Origin: Toxorhynchites rutilus septentrionalis
Taxonomy: Eukaryota; Arthropoda; Insecta; Diptera; Culicidae
Direction of reading: 5' to 3'
Assembly: GCF_029784135.1 (NCBI RefSeq)
Contig: NC_073745.1
Span: forward strand, 276,792,706 to 276,856,705
Length of the DNA stretch: 64,000 nucleotides
The notes beneath the pieces are model-generated. The model was not told the DNA's origin. It did not search any database and saw only the letters and a program-made list of their open reading frames with translations. Shown here one piece after another: positions 1 through 12,139 of the stretch (positions are counted from its first letter, which is position 1; each line of letters begins with the position of its first letter). A program made the position numbers and the translations under genes.

Positions 1-598
1 TGCGCTTGTGGCCATGGTTACCATCGAACACGTTGTTTGGTCGTGCGAGGGATATGTTGTTGACAGATCGAATTTAGAAAACTCTCTTCGGGCCAGAGGA
101 AGGCAGCCCAATGCGCCGGTGAGAGATGTGTTGGCTCGGTTAGAACTTGATTACATATCCCAAATATATGTTTTCCTTAAAACTATCGATCTTCGAATGT
201 GATTGTTCTTAAATCTTTTACCCCTCCTTTTCGTCCTTCGCGAGTTATCGTTTCCCTTCCAACTAACATTAGAATGAGTTAAATTGTAAATACGTATTAG
301 ATGTTAGGATAGTTTTAAGAATTGAGTGTGAAGTGTGAGTGTGAATGAGAATGTGAATGTAAATGTGAGTGGGAGTGTGAACATTGAACAATATCCTTAC
401 ATCCCATCCTTTTCCTACTGAAAATGTGTCACCCTTCTAAACTCGAGTCGACCGCGAGGAATCGGATTCCTATTTTATTAACCATATAATTAAGGAAACA
501 TGTTCATATTTTATAGTAAAAATATAGTTAAAAGCGTGGCTACTTTAAACCAATGCAACTGAGCCTGTAAAAATAAACGGATCAATAAAAAAACAACG
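1..598 (+). pseudogene. 3' end of a LINE: ORF2 C-terminus plus 3' UTR
   Basis: An open frame runs from the window edge to a stop at 200-202. Its peptide contains IEHVVWSC followed by RSNLENSLRARGR and a tail ending in FLKTIDLRM. An H..C cluster followed by a basic tail is what the C-terminus of ORF2 looks like in I/LOA/Jockey-type LINEs of mosquitoes, where a cysteine/histidine finger follows the reverse transcriptase and RNase H. The 3' UTR holds a GTGAATGTGAGT-like imperfect repeat at 330-380 and ends in an A-rich stretch with AATAAACGG near 575-598. The reverse transcriptase itself lies outside the window, so the clade is a guess from the tail. The ATG at 11 is internal to the original protein. 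Confidence 0.6.
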
Positions 599-650
599 AC
601 AATTTTTTAATAATAGTGACTCATCATTTGAACTCGAAAATATCTTGTTT

Positions 651-1000
651 TGACGTAGGATTACGTCTTTCTGGAATATATTGGGGTACTAATTGAAAAT
701 CGAAAATCGAGTTCATCGTGAAAATTGCCCAATTTCAAATTTTTTATTTTTAATGATGGATTCATAAAAGTAGGGGGAACTTTTGGTCCCTGTGTTCCCT
801 AATAGAGACATCAAAACCAAGCTGCCTGGGGAGAATCGGCATTGCAAATACATAAAAGTAGGGGGAGCTTTTGTTCCTATCGAAATGTATTCGAAATGGT
901 TCTCAAATGGGGATCAACATAGGGTAGGACCCTGCCTGTTGGTCTCAAATGTTCCTATCTCACGCCTCCACGAAGATCATATGACGACATTTTTAGATCG
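651..1000 (+). repeat. 5' terminus remnant of the GACGTAG family with one or two 95-bp repeat units
   Basis: TGACGTAGGATTACGTC at 651-667 is the palindromic 5' box of the repeat family described at 6,681, 11,711, 38,041, 52,526 and 55,550. The body after it matches the reverse complement of 55,080-55,258. From about 783 the sequence changes to units with TTCCCTAA..GACATCAAAACCAAG and a GTAGGGGGA block. The same units are tandemly repeated at 15,990-16,760 and 38,320-38,760. The copy has no 3' end. It is cut off at about 970 by the retrotransposon remnant that follows. Confidence 0.6.
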
Positions 1001-3821
1001 GGCGTGAACTGGAAACACGCACCTGGTCTTGGCTCCGAGAACGAGTGTCGAAAGTGGCTATGTGAGGGGGTGCGAGCGAGTCAGAGCGCTATATCTCTCC
1101 CGGGAAAGGCCTCCCGGGTCATGGAGGCCCTGCCAACCCGCTGTCTCCCGGACAAAGGAGATACACCCAATAAAATGGAGCTACGATCACGAAGAGTAAT
1201 AAGAATGCGATCACCCGAGGAGGGTCCCCGAACTGGAGCTGGTCCTGAAACGGGCGTAAGAGCGAGCGGCCAGCGGCTGGAGGGCGAGGTGCAAGAGCGG
1301 GCCACCAGCCGGGTTCAACCCGAAGAGCTACCGCCACACGGAAACAGCAGCCATCGACATCACCCAAGAAACGCTGCGCCTACGAGACGTGTTGCGACTG
1401 CCAGACGACAGTCGTCCACACTTGTGGGTACCACTAGGCGACGGATCATGTGGACACACGAAATGAACGAATTCGTGATCCGCGCCTATTACATCTGCAC
1501 TGCTTTGGAGACGGACATGAGCGGTCGCCCTCGAATACTAACAATGTTCGAGGAAGCGTATCCAGAGTTCGTCAGGAGGCTTGATCAGAACGCGATGAAC
1601 TCGAGGCGTAGAGCGATAGTACGCAACAACATGCTCTCCCAAACACAAATCGACGAGATCAAGCAGCAGGTGCAGAGAGAACTAAGCTCCAGAACGAACA
1701 GAGCAAGCGATGTGCGACATTCGCGACATTCGCGACATTCGCGAGTGGGGCACGCAAATCAGCACCAGTGGAGGCCAAAGCACAACAACCCCCTGAGCCG
1801 GAAGACCCACAGCCACATCAACAACTACTACGCGATCTGGTCTTCCACTACGACGAGGCGATCTCACAGTTTCGCGACACAGATCCTTTGTTGCGCCCCA
1901 GAAATCCGCAGTTGCAGCATTCCCGCTGGCTGACAAGTGCAGTAAAGCTCATGAACGAGCACGTTCTTCCGCTGCACTTGGTTGATGCTGAGGACATGGA
2001 GGAGCTGCAACTGAAAGTTTACTGTGCTGCTGTGGCGACCGCCAAAAGTTTAGGATACCGTATAAGGCCATGAGACGGACTGCTCCAACATCTCCGTGAA
2101 AGGCGTGAGCCTCCGTGGCGAAGGAGATTGGAGCAACGGATCCTAAACAAGCGCGCCGCAATTGGAAGACTGATGGCGTACAAAAGAGGCAGCTGATCGG
2201 CGAAATTATGTCGCCAAGTTGCTGTGCGGTCTACTAAACTTCGCCGGCTGGGAGCTCACCAGCCGACGGAAAAACTCGACACACTAGTACAGCAATTGAG
2301 CGTTCTTACAAAACGGCTGAAACGTTACTCTGAAAGCGCCAGGAACAAAATCGGATGTTCAGAGATAACGAGAAAGCGTTCTACGACCACATTAGCGACG
2401 AGAAGCCCGACTACCGCGAAGGTTTGCCAGATATTAGCGATGTGACGAACTTCTGGGCTGGTATTTGGGAGACCCCAGTAGAACATCGCGACGGGAAAAT
2501 GTGGTTAAAACGGGAGGAGGAGAGATGTGGTGAAATTGGAGAGATGCCAGCTATCATAGTCGGAGAGAACGATGTCCGCGAAGCCTCGCGGTACCTGAGG
2601 AACTGGGCAGTACCGGTCCCCGATGGTGTTCAGAACTTTTGGCACAAGAAGCTGACCGTCGCACATCCAAAGATAGCTGAGTGCTTCAACAAGGTGCTAC
2701 GTGACCCACGCAACCTTCCTAAATTCGCCACCCGTGGCGTCACATTCCTCCTCCCGAAGACAGCAACACATTGAACCCATCAAAGTACAGACCGATAACG
2801 TGCCTATCGAGTCTGTACAAAATACTGAGCAGCATAATTACCGCCAAAGTTTCTGCTCACTGCGAACAGCATCACATCATCACAGAAGAGCAGAAAGGAT
2901 GCAGGAAAAATACGCATGGCTGCAAAGACCAGGCCATCCTCGACGCAGCCATAGTCGGCCAGGCGGTATAGAACAAGCGGAACCTAAGCATGGCCTATAT
3001 TGATTACAGGAAGGCTTATGACTCCATACCTCACTCGTTTCTCGTCCGGGTATTGGAGCTCTACAAAATTGATCCCGTCGTCGTTAGGTTCCTGCAGCAT
3101 GCGATGAGGCAGTGTAGTACGTCTCTGCACCTTAGTGATGGGGAAAATGTGTTGCAGTCTAGAACGCTGCTGATAAAGAGGGGGATATTCCAAGGCGACT
3201 CTTTCAGCCCGCTTTGGTTTTGTCTGGCACTGAACCCCCTCAGTAGGACGCTCAATAGGAACGGTCATGGCTATAAGTTAAGGTATCGAAGGCGCCAACG
3301 AAGAAGTGACCCATACCTTTTACATGGACGATCTCAAGGTCTACGCTGATTCACGTCAGCGTCTAGGTGTAGCTATCTGGGTTGTCGAAGATATAAGCAG
3401 GGACATCTGCATGGAGTTCGGCCTCGACAAGTGCCGCTGTGTCCATCTGCTGAAAGGGCAGCTTACCGAATCCGGAGGCTACGAGGTCTATGACGGCGAG
3501 TTTATACAAGACATGGTTCGTGGCGAATCCTACAAATACCTTGGATTCCGACAGCTCACCGGGATTCGTCACTCCGACATCAAGACGGAGCTGCGAGACA
3601 AGTGCTTGAGTCGAGTGAACTGTGTCCTAAGGACTTTCCTCAAAGCGGGGAACAAGGTACGCGCGATCAACACATTCGCGGTTCCCCTGCTGACCTTCAG
3701 TTTTGGTGTAGTCAAATGGAGCAAAACTGACCTAGAGGACCATGAGGGGAGGATGAGGAGAGCATTTAAAGAGTCTTGTTTTCCTTCTGATATCAGCAAA
3801 ATTTTCTTATCTTTCAAATGA
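970..3821 (+). pseudogene. Broken R2/R4 (Dong)-type non-LTR retrotransposon, 5' part and reverse transcriptase
   Basis: The protein must be read across several frames. At 1,004-1,933 is a basic N-terminal region with the block WTHEMNEFVIRAYY and RRRAIVRNNML (codons near 1,448-1,660), which resembles the region ahead of the reverse transcriptase in R2-superfamily elements. The reverse transcriptase follows: NPSKYRPITCLSSLYKI (2,774-2,824), EEQKGCRKNTHGCKDQ (2,885-2,935), YIDYRKAYDSIPHS (2,996-3,040), GIFQGDSFSPLWFCLALNP (3,182-3,238), and the catalytic FYMDDLKVYA (3,318-3,350). The GCRKNTHGCKD and FCLALNPL blocks fit the R4/Dong branch. The frame shifts near 1,770-1,930, 2,080-2,360, 2,750-2,775 and 3,265-3,306, and there is a TAG at 2,969. 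Homology stops near 3,790, before the restriction-like endonuclease expected at the C-terminus. The element cannot move by itself. The clade call is from motif memory, not from a search. Confidence 0.75.
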
Positions 3822-4800
3822 ACAGTATAATTATTCTAAGTAGCGTACATTCTTAATTAGAGTCAGTTCAGGACATAAAATTAGACTCAAGAAAAATTCA
3901 ACAATGTCCTAGTTGAGAACTGACCATATGCGTAGGATTTTTTCATCAAATATGATCCTCTATCACCTCCTGAAATATTCTGAATCAGCTACCTAATTGC
4001 ATGTGTATTTTTATCAGAACACTGGCTGAATTGTTTTAAGTTGACGACTAGTGATGCAAGGACAATCTCATGCAAATGGAAATATTGATTCCTAGAAATT
4101 GATAAAATAAAAATACTTTGGAAAAATGATTTTACACGCAATTCTGTATGAAAAACTATACAGATATTATTACCATAAGGCTAAGTGTTCTCGACATATA
4201 ACACAATGTATAGAAAAATATATTTGATAAAAAATCATTTACGCATATAATGAAATCTCAACCATTATGGAATCGTTTTATTTTTTATAGTTTTGGGCTA
4301 TAAGGGACTATGCATACCCCATAACTATAAAAGTTCGATCACAGGAAATAGTTTGGTCATTCACAATTAACGTGAGATATTTTTATAATACAGATTTCAC
4401 TGAAGAAGATCGATGATATGAGAAAAAAATCATGAACGTGAGTCTGGGCAGCACTCTCAGGCGTCTTAATCAGTTTATTGATTAGTTTTGAAATGTCTTG
4501 AATATGTGTTATTTAATTTAATTTTGAATGTATAAACTGTTGTATAAGTTGTTGTATTTAAAAAAATTCTTCTTGTCCACGTGGACTCAGTCTATACCCT
4601 ATCCCCTAAAGCTGTCCACGTGGTATGGTTTCAATCAGGATACAGGATCTCGTATCACACAATATCTTGGGTATATCTTCGAAAAAAAAAACTTTGTTAT
4701 TCTCAGCGACTGAATGAATTTAGTTATCGCCTTTTACGTATTCCACACAGCCGCGTTTTGATGTTTTGAATGGGAAAACCATAAAGCACCTTCCCAGATT
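3822..4800. other. AT-rich stretch, no gene seen
   Basis: No credible coding frame or recognisable element. The one structure I see is at 4,576-4,625, where two copies of GTCCACGTGG lie about 40 bases apart. Each carries the self-complementary CCACGTGG core, an E-box/G-box-like hexamer CACGTG. Confidence 0.4.
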
Positions 4801-6640
4801 ATTTGTTCACCAGCAGTGGTGAGATAATGCTAACAGCCGGGACGGAACACGCGAAAGTAGGCCATCGGTTGATAGTATTACCGCTGCGATTCCGCCGAAA
4901 AATCCCACTGCCTCAAACCACCTTGCGTTCCGTTCGTTGGCAGCAAATGCCACCGATACGATTAGAGACAGAACCCGCCGCTGATTGCCGTTGTTTGTTC
5001 GAGCATTCTTTGCAGCATTTGCTGGCCTACCTTTTTTTCGCGCTTGCACCGATAAGAAGGCCGCCAGCGGCTGGCTGTATGCAATCCTTGACTTTGACTT
5101 TGCCGTTTGTTGCCCTGGATGGGGGCGATACGACAATTTGGTCGTACCGTTGATAACAGGTTGGCAAATGTCGTAGATCAGTTCTGCAGCAGTGAGGGGG
5201 GCTGCGACCGGTGATGGTTCGGGGAGAGGGGAACCATTATCGCCGACTCGTCCGATGGCCTAGTTCGAGGTCGTTCGGATGTGTATTCAGCGGGTGCAAC
5301 GCAATCAAAATTGAAAATAATTGATAAGCTGTGAATGCGTGGTCGGTGATTTGTTCTTTGATGAACTCAACAAACTTCGATTTAAATGGGTGCAATTTTG
5401 ATAGTTAGACGTAGCTGTTATCATATGTTTGTGTTCGTAGAGAAATTGTTTTTATTCCTGCGTTGTTGAGTAATGTTCGTTATGTCCGTTCATTGTCTGC
5501 AAACTGTTTTAATTTTCCAGGCTAATGTAGATTTGTTGGTTTCCTCAAATGACGTAATCCAAATATTAAATATTTTATATATTCGATCTGATATATCAAT
5601 TTCTTAAACAACCGGAATTGAAAACATAATTTCAAGTTTGACGCGTTTTTGAATTGAATTTTGATTAAATTATTCGATTTATTTGTGAGATTTTGAAAAA
5701 TCAAAATGATATCAAAAATTCCAACAACAACAAAAAAAAAATAAAGGAGGACCACACCTGAAGAAGATCAATGATTACTGTCCTATCTAGAAATTATGAA
5801 ATTATGAAACTATATTTTTTTGTAACCAATCTTATGTACAAAGTTCGAAACCATCGGAGAGGGTTGGGACAGTGGCGTGAAATTGTTCATTTTCGGAAAT
5901 GCGTTCCGGATTCTCGGTATTTTCAACCCAACACGGTCATCTCAGATGAACTAATTTCACCAAACGTCCAGCTCCGGTAAGCTTGATTGAGCCGAAAATA
6001 ACTGACCTAACACAATTTAGTTCTTTTTTTTTCGCACACAGCTCACGGCTGAATGTGTCTGGCGGTCTGTTTATTTTGTTGTATTTTTTTGCGCACCACC
6101 TCATTTATTGCTTTGTTTGTGTTGCGCCGCTTGCCGCTGCTGCCTGGAGATTGTGCGGCAATATGTTGGTGAGTTGGCGTCGCGCGGATGCGATTTGCGA
6201 TTTTTTTTGTTGCCTGTCGAGAAGACGAAATGACGAATTGTCGGTCTGTCGGCCGGTGCAAGTAGAGGTATCTGTGAGGGACACACATTCGCACACATGG
6301 TGCCAACGAGGCGAGGTGCCTCACATTCGTTGCTGACGGGGAGAAATTGGAATTTTGTTTACGTTCCTGGCGGCGGACAACAAACCAAATCGAGGTCAGG
6401 GGCGAATTAATACCGATTAGGAGGAAGTTGTTACGTGTTACGGTAGGTTGAGGATGGTTTTGGATTGCGCTCGGGATGGTTTGTGTTTTTAAGTTACGAA
6501 ACGTTGCGAAATTGTTCAGGGATTCAGAATGGTCGCCAATCTTTGGAAATATTGAGCAATTTTGAAAGAATCGTCTAAACACTAAACACCAAAACAATTG
6601 TGTCAAAGGAAAGCGCGCCGGAAAGGTTAAATCTCTACTC
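4801..6640. other. Low-copy sequence without a supported gene
   Basis: This part has no second copy in the window and more balanced base composition (notably 4,830-5,250 and 6,040-6,350) than the surrounding repeats. Several open frames of 60-190 codons overlap on both strands. None shows a domain, a splice-site pattern or a protein-like composition, so I call none. It may be host intergenic, intronic or regulatory sequence. Confidence 0.4.
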
Positions 6641-6643
6641 TAT

Positions 6644-7215
6644 ACAGGTCGGACTCGATTATCCGGAGTATTGATTTTTTTGACGTGGGACTACGTCTAA
6701 CCGGAGTATATGGGGGTGAAATGAAAACCTAAGCACAGAATATGCAGGAAAAAATGAAAGATTCCGAATGCTTATAACTCGAACATTTCTTGATAGATCG
6801 GAAAGATGTTTGCATCAATTGATAGGAAATATTTCTACGAGTCTATCACAATTAATAAAATGTTATTTTGCATGAGATAAACAGTTGAATAACTGAAAAA
6901 TGTCAAGCGTTATCTAAACGCCCTAACTGCCAAGTTTTGATTGGCCCGATTCACGATTTCCCCAACACAGACTTCAAAATCAAAGTACCTGTGGGAATCC
7001 TCTTTGCAAATAGCAAATATACATGCAAGTAGGGGGTATTTTTGCTCTCACCGAGCTAGCAACCAGTTACCGGCAGCAGCGATGGTGTCCATTCAGCATT
7101 AAGATATTTCCGCCGAATCAAAAGCGGAGGAAGGAAGTGGGAAGGTCCCACGTCTCTCCGGTTATGTCCACGACATTACCCACCCGTCTGTTTTTCACTC
7201 CGGATAATCGAATCA
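6644..7215. mobile_element. Pogo/Tigger-like MITE split by a GACGTAG element
   Basis: ACTCGATTATCCGGAGT (6,654-6,670) and the inverted partner ACTCCGGATAATCGAAT (7,197-7,213) flank the GACGTAG element at 6,681-7,189. CAGGTCGGACTCGATTATCC resembles Tigger/pogo terminal repeats, which begin with CAG. I infer a short TIR element of which little more than the ends remains. Confidence 0.4.
6681..7189 (+). mobile_element. Short GACGTAG-family element, about 510 bp
   Basis: It starts with the palindromic box TGACGTGGGACTACGTC (6,681-6,697), followed by AACCGGAGTATATGGGGGTG and about 250 bp shared with 38,041-38,310 and 52,526-52,800. One 95-bp unit follows (about 6,955-7,050). It ends with GTCCCACGTC and a second hairpin GGTTATGTCCACGACATTAC, then CCCGTC (7,145-7,189). 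The same 3' end occurs at 11,711-11,756 (reverse) and 54,718-54,763. It codes for nothing. This is the minimal form of the family: 5' module, one repeat unit, 3' module. Confidence 0.65.
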
Positions 7216-7274
7216 TAAAAAAACTATTTTCTGTCGGTAAACGTATTATAATTATGATTTGCACTTATTTATTA

Positions 7275-8455
7275 AACGGTTTTATCTAGGTTAACCCGTT
7301 TGTATGTTTGTGACTTTGTAACTTTGTAACTTTGTATGAAGCGCTGTACCACATTAATAGAAATTTAACACCCTTCCTGTTGACCGATTGATCTGAAATT
7401 TGAAACACATCTTTATCTCTGGTGTAATTATTAAACAGCGTATTCCATGGTTATTTATGAAAAATTATGACGTATTCCATGGTTATTTATGAAAATTATT
7501 TATGAAAAATGTAAATCCAAGATGGCGACCACTACAAAATGGCGGATTACAAATTTTCACAGAACCCCATCAATATGTATATCAAATGAAAGGTATTGAC
7601 TAGTAGAATACAGTAATTTATGAAAAATGCAAATCCAAAATGGCCGCCTCCACAAAATGGCGCCATATTTTTTTCAAAACCTTTTCAATATGGGTATCAA
7701 AAGGAAATTCTCGACTAGTAGAACATAGCAGATCATGAAAAATCTTATTCCGAGATGGACACAGTCCCCAAACAACTAATTACTTTTTAAATGGTTTCAT
7801 TCAGCTTGACCTGTTTGAATGTTTGTAGGGTTGTCCCACATCAATGGAAAATTGAACCCGTTCCTATTGACTGATTGATCTGAAATTTGAAGGACACCTT
7901 TAATTCTACTGTCATTATAAAACTACGTATTCCATGTTCTTGTAAAATTCAATTTGGCCATCGTTTAACTTAAAAATTTTTTTTTTAACTTATTTTTTAG
8001 TTTTATTTAATCTAGTTTTCAGTAAATTATCTGTATCATAAGTTTACTTCTCTACATTAAAACCATTCAAAAAATTTATATTTTTTTCAATTTTTGTTTC
8101 GTATCTAACTTTCTTCGGAATATTTCGATGATGTACTGTTTTCTACTAGTCAAATCATTTCATTTGATACCAATATTGATGGGATTGCAAAAAATACATA
8201 GTCGACCATTTTATAGCGGCGACCTTCTCGAATTTATGTTGTTCATAGTGTAGTGTGGTCTCCAAGTCAAGCCATTCAGCTATTTTTTAACGGCGGCCAA
8301 ATTGAATTTTTCAAGATCATGGAATACGTAGTTCTATAATGACAGTAGATGACAGTTCCAAATTTCAGATCAATCGAATAGTTCTTCAATGTATAGGTTA
8401 TCTTCACTGACGGAAAAAAAAGTTCAATTTTGATGATCCTCATGGTTTCAACGGG
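7275..8455. repeat. Fold-back repeat with degenerate inverted arms
   Basis: Blocks such as GACCGATTGATCTGAAATTT (about 7,382 and, as GACTGATTGATC, 7,869) recur in direct order, and related blocks appear inverted at 8,160-8,460 (GAAATGATTTGACTAG-like, CAAATTTCAGATCAATCGAA). AATCCAAGATGGCG and AAAATGGCGG also recur. The layout is that of an old TIR or fold-back DNA element with internal subrepeats. No coding frame is seen. A 13-bp block, CTATTCCATGGTT-like, is repeated at 7,440-7,490. Confidence 0.45.
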
Positions 8456-8933
8456 TAGAGTAATGCGGGGCAAAGGTGCGCACCTAACTGTCGTCCTTGA
8501 AATGAAAGCAAATAAAATTCCGTTTGCGTACGAAATTGTAACTATATATATTACCTTTGAAGTGTAGTACAAGCATTTCTCGAGTTGTGTTTGTAATTGG
8601 ACAAACACTTATTTTAATACAAAAAGACAAATGCGCAACTTTGCCTCATAGTGGGGGCAAAGGTGCGCACTTATTGAATTGAACTTCTGAGGTAACTTCT
8701 ACCAAAAATAAATGCTTTATCATCAGAAGCGGGAGAAACATCATTACTAGAGAGTGTAGGCACCGTCCAGTAGGCAGGCAGTAGGCAGGTGTTCTATGGT
8801 TTTTTATGGGTGGAGAAGAGTGGGTGTTATGGTCGAACATACCACGTGGAATTCTTTGGGAGGGAGGAGACTGACAAAATAAGGTATCCAAAAATGTCCA
8901 ACATTTGAAACAGAATTCGTTTTTATTAACAAA

Positions 8934-9195
8934 CTAGCTGACCCGGCGAACTTCCCACCCACAATTGATATATTGATATGAATCATTTCGAACACTCAAG
9001 TTCCCACAGAAATTATTTTTATGTACGTAATCTATACTCGCGGTAAATAATATTTTTTTTTTTGATATATAAATTTGATGCAGATTAAGACGCATCCATC
9101 CTCATACTGACTGCTCTCATACTGAAATCCGTTGTTCTTGAGTTAAATCGTGAGGAACGGACACCAAATCATTTTTATTTATATAGATCAAGTTA
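8934..9195 (-). mobile_element. Helitron-like fragment inside the pogo-like element
   Basis: On the minus strand it ends in CGCCGGGTCAGCTAG at 8,934-8,948, the CTAG 3' end used by the Helitron-like copies in this window. The first hundred bases match 28,058-28,156 in inverse orientation, and both copies abut the same pogo-like sequence, so they derive from one insertion event. The 5' limit near 9,195 is set by the AT-rich TATAAATAAAAATGATTT motif seen at other copies. Confidence 0.55.
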
Positions 9196-9352
9196 ATAAC
9201 TACATAGTTACCTTCACTTGATTTATTTGAAACTCATTGTTGAAAAAAACAATATTTATTTGAAGTTCATTGTGAAAACATAAACATAAACAAATCATAA
9301 CCGTAATTGAATTGAATGCATGGTAAAAATAAAAACATTTTTCATTTGAAAT

Positions 9353-9900
9353 TCATTTTGAATTATTTTTAAGCAATTGTTTATTTTTATTTCTCATCTT
9401 TGATTTCAGTTCTGAGGATTCCAACGCATTGCCTTGGAGCGCTGTTGCTTCGTTGCGCAGTTGTGGGGTTCGAAGAGACAGACGATGGTTCTTCATGAAG
9501 CTAGAATTCCAATCTCTTCCTGCCAGTTTTACAACTTGGTTGAATTCGTGCTGGAGGTTGTTGGCTTCCGCAAAATCAAACGCCAGACGCCGTAAATCTT
9601 TGAAAGTCATACCATAGAAAGCTTTGTCCAGTGCTCTGCAGTAGTCCGCCAGATCCTCAGACACCTCACTCGTAAATACCTATCGGAACCGCCCTAGGTG
9701 CTCGCTGACACATCCCAGCAGAAGTGGAAATGTCAATAGAAGAAGATTCAAATCATAAATCACTTACTGATATGAGCCTCTTCCTCAGAGCTAATTCAGA
9801 AAAACCGAGGTCTGCCGCAATCCGACGCACTCCGAGACTCCCTCCCGAAGCCTCTGTCGGGCCATTTGAGCATTTCTGGAGTGCATTTCTTCAAATCAGT
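9353..9900 (-). pseudogene. Pogo-type transposase fragment (HTH + CENP-B-like DNA-binding domains)
   Basis: On the minus strand, 9,353-9,664 encodes SEDLADYCRALDKAFYGMTF, DLRRLAFDFAEANNL and GRDWNSSFMKNHRLSLRTP. This matches the pattern of the HTH_Tnp_Tc5/CENP-B domain of pogo, Tigger and Jerky transposases (xDLRxLAxxxAExN...GxDWxxxFxxRHxxLSLRxP). Upstream, 9,780-9,860 in another frame gives GGSLGVRRIAADLGFS and LALRKRL, an HTH_Psq-like helix-turn-helix. A GTAAGT donor-like site follows it near 9,768. A stop and a frameshift at 9,664-9,690 separate the two pieces. No DDE catalytic domain remains, and the reading frame ends with an asparagine-rich tail after a deletion. The same tail follows a different deletion at 21,145-21,190. 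Confidence 0.7.
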
Positions 9901-10085
9901 TATCTTCTTGTGGGTGTCGTTAAAAATTTTGTTGAAAATATTTCATAATTTTTTTTCAGAGCAAAACGCTAGTGCGAACTTTTACCCCACAGCCGCTGCG
10001 CACCTTTAACCCACAAGCAAGTTTTGAAATAATCGAATTTTAAAAAAAAGCTCTTGAACTTTTTCACAAAAACGGATACGCACTA

Positions 10086-10837
10086 TCACCAGTGCGTATT
10101 TCACGCACTATCACCAGAACAGTATTTCTAAACCAGGAATATTGGTGGAGGTTTGTGCGTGGTTTGGACAGGATTCTGTGCAACAGGAAAGCTCAAGATA
10201 GCTTTTCCATCATTCGAGGATTACACACATGTTCTGGAATCCTCTCTCCCACAGTTTTTGCGTGGATATCGTCACACAAAATTCACATTCCATCAAAAAA
10301 ATGCTACTATTCATACCAGCAAGAAATCTAAACAATGGATTAAGGACCAAAAACATATTTTTTGGACTGGCCGGCTCGCTCTTCCGACTTGAATCCTGTT
10401 GAAAATCTTAAGGGGGTTCCTTGTACGCAGAATCTACACTGAGGGAAAACGGTACACCACGACTGAAGAGCTCAAGGTCGCAATCTCGAGAAAATAGAAA
10501 AATATGGATAAATCCGTTCAGCAGAATTTGATAAATTAGTGGTTATTAGTCGAAATGGCAAGGTTATCAATTATTAACATGTAAATCAGCCGATCGTTTT
10601 TAATTTTTCATTGATAATACTTATGAATTTTGAAGTGGTCTTATAGAAACTGGACAGCTGAAATTATCATATTTAAGCACAATAAATAAACAAACAACTC
10701 TTTTGAACGAAATTGACGATAAATATACTTTATTCTAAGCATTCAACAATGTATGAATGTATCTTGTTGAAATTCTAACTGTTTGTGTTGCAACGAAATA
10801 GAATCAGGGTGATCTTATAGAAGTTGGACAGAGTGTA
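10086..10837 (+). pseudogene. Tc1-like transposase remnant with 3' terminal repeat
   Basis: Reading from 10,153 gives VVWTGFCATGKLKIAFPS, THVLESSLPQFLRGYRHTKF and FHQKNATIHTSKKSKQWIKD, then, after a shift at about 10,390, LVRRIYTEGKRYTTTEELK. In intact Tc1-like transposases the second aspartate sits in a QDNA(P/T)IH block. Here the aspartate is replaced (HQKNATIH), so the catalytic triad is already broken. GATCTTATAGAAGTTGGACA at 10,811-10,830 is the terminal repeat (element end about 10,835). A weaker internal copy lies at 10,633-10,655. The N-terminal DNA-binding half and the 5' TIR are gone. Confidence 0.7.
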
Positions 10838-11887
10838 TATATGATACCACTAGGATACCGATTACTGCATGTTTAATACCGATTAGGGTGGTCCTATGCA
10901 AGAAAAAATCTGAATTATTTTGTGTTTGTATGTTTTGCATAAATTTGTCTTGAAAAAATACATATAACCAGTTTTCACTCCTTTCTCCAATTTTTAATCG
11001 CGATATTTCTTTTTTTTTTTATAAACAACACCAAATGATTGATCCGTCGATTGTTTTTCAAACAAAACGAATATATGTACGTTGTTAATGTCAGATGGCA
11101 CATCGTCCTCTTCATAGAGCTTCTACCCCACACATACGCAAGTAACCTGAATTCGACAAAAGCTAGGCGCATCGCCGGCGAGCTGGAAACCTTTTGGATG
11201 AGCACAATGAATTATTGAGATTGTTATAATCACAAACATGCTCGAAATGCAAAATTCCAATCACACTATTGTCGTCAAACCTGATAAAACAACGGCTGGA
11301 GAGCACGTGTCCAATGCGCCACAGTTACTTCATTCATTAGGAACATCATTACTCATTTCGAATTAATATTTTTGAACATGCGGTTGGAGGAGACGAAACC
11401 AACAAGAGAGTGCGCTGGATGGATTATTATGTGTTTTGTTTGATGAATCGACGCGGTCAGGGTAACGTCATTCGACGATGTCTTGAGCTGTCCCAAAAAT
11501 CCATGGTTAACATATACGCAATGGTACTTACGAGATTCTATCATGAGCAACACCGACACAGCCTTTGTTGTTACCCAGTCCAAAACGTTTGCATTGCCAT
11601 GACAGCACGTCTGTTCAAACAAAAGAAATGAGGTCTTTCATTAACTCTATTACGCAATCACACCTATTCCGTCCAACATGTTTATGGATGTATTCGGTTG
11701 AACGACAAAAGACGGGTGGGTAATGTCGGGGACATAACCGGAGTGACGTAGGACTAAACAAAGGGGACAGCTTTTGTTAAATATATATTTTAAAAATATT
11801 GTTTTATTTTCTTCTCCTACGTGAATACCTACCTATCTACCTTAAAAATGGATTAGTTTACTGTTTACTCTTCATGAATATGTTGAT

Positions 11888-11903
11888 GGTTCTGAAAAGA
11901 ACC
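11888..11903 (-). terminator. Histone mRNA 3' stem-loop (copy A, unit 1)
   Basis: In minus-strand sense the sequence is GGTTCTTTTCAGAACC, with a perfect 6-bp stem and a 4-base TTTC loop. This matches the consensus bound by the stem-loop binding protein in replication-dependent histone mRNAs (GGYYCTTTTCARRRCC-like). It lies downstream of the H2A pseudogene at 12,140-12,373, in the same orientation. Confidence 0.8.
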
Positions 11904-12139
11904 TTTGGTGTTGTGTTTTTGTTATCACTCGATATTCCCATCTTGTTCGGTTACACCTTCCTGTTTAGCTATTGCGTTTGCCACTCGCCACAGCTTTCAC
12001 AGTTGGAAAATTTCTTCCCATCCAGCTTGTGACATGTTGTTCAGTAAATTACATTTGATGCGACGTGCCGGAGAAACACTTTGCCACTCACTGAAACTAA
12101 TTGTTGCCTTGATGAGCGCCGAACCGAAGCTGCTCTGTT

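Larger units (their letters stand above)
8456..10085 (-). mobile_element. Pogo-like DNA transposon, reverse orientation, interrupted
   Basis: The left end, GTAGAGTAATGCGGGGCAAA followed by GGTGCGCAC (8,456-8,484), matches the ends at 20,372 (GTAGAGTAGTGCGGGGCAAA) and 29,431-29,465 (inverted). A sub-terminal copy, GGGGGCAAAGGTGCGCAC, lies at 8,653-8,672. A Helitron fragment is inserted at 8,934-9,195. The transposase remnant is at 9,353-9,900. The right side keeps sub-terminal blocks (TGCGCACCTTTAACCCAC) near 9,998-10,018. The expected terminal TIR is missing because a Tc1 remnant begins at about 10,086. Confidence 0.6.
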
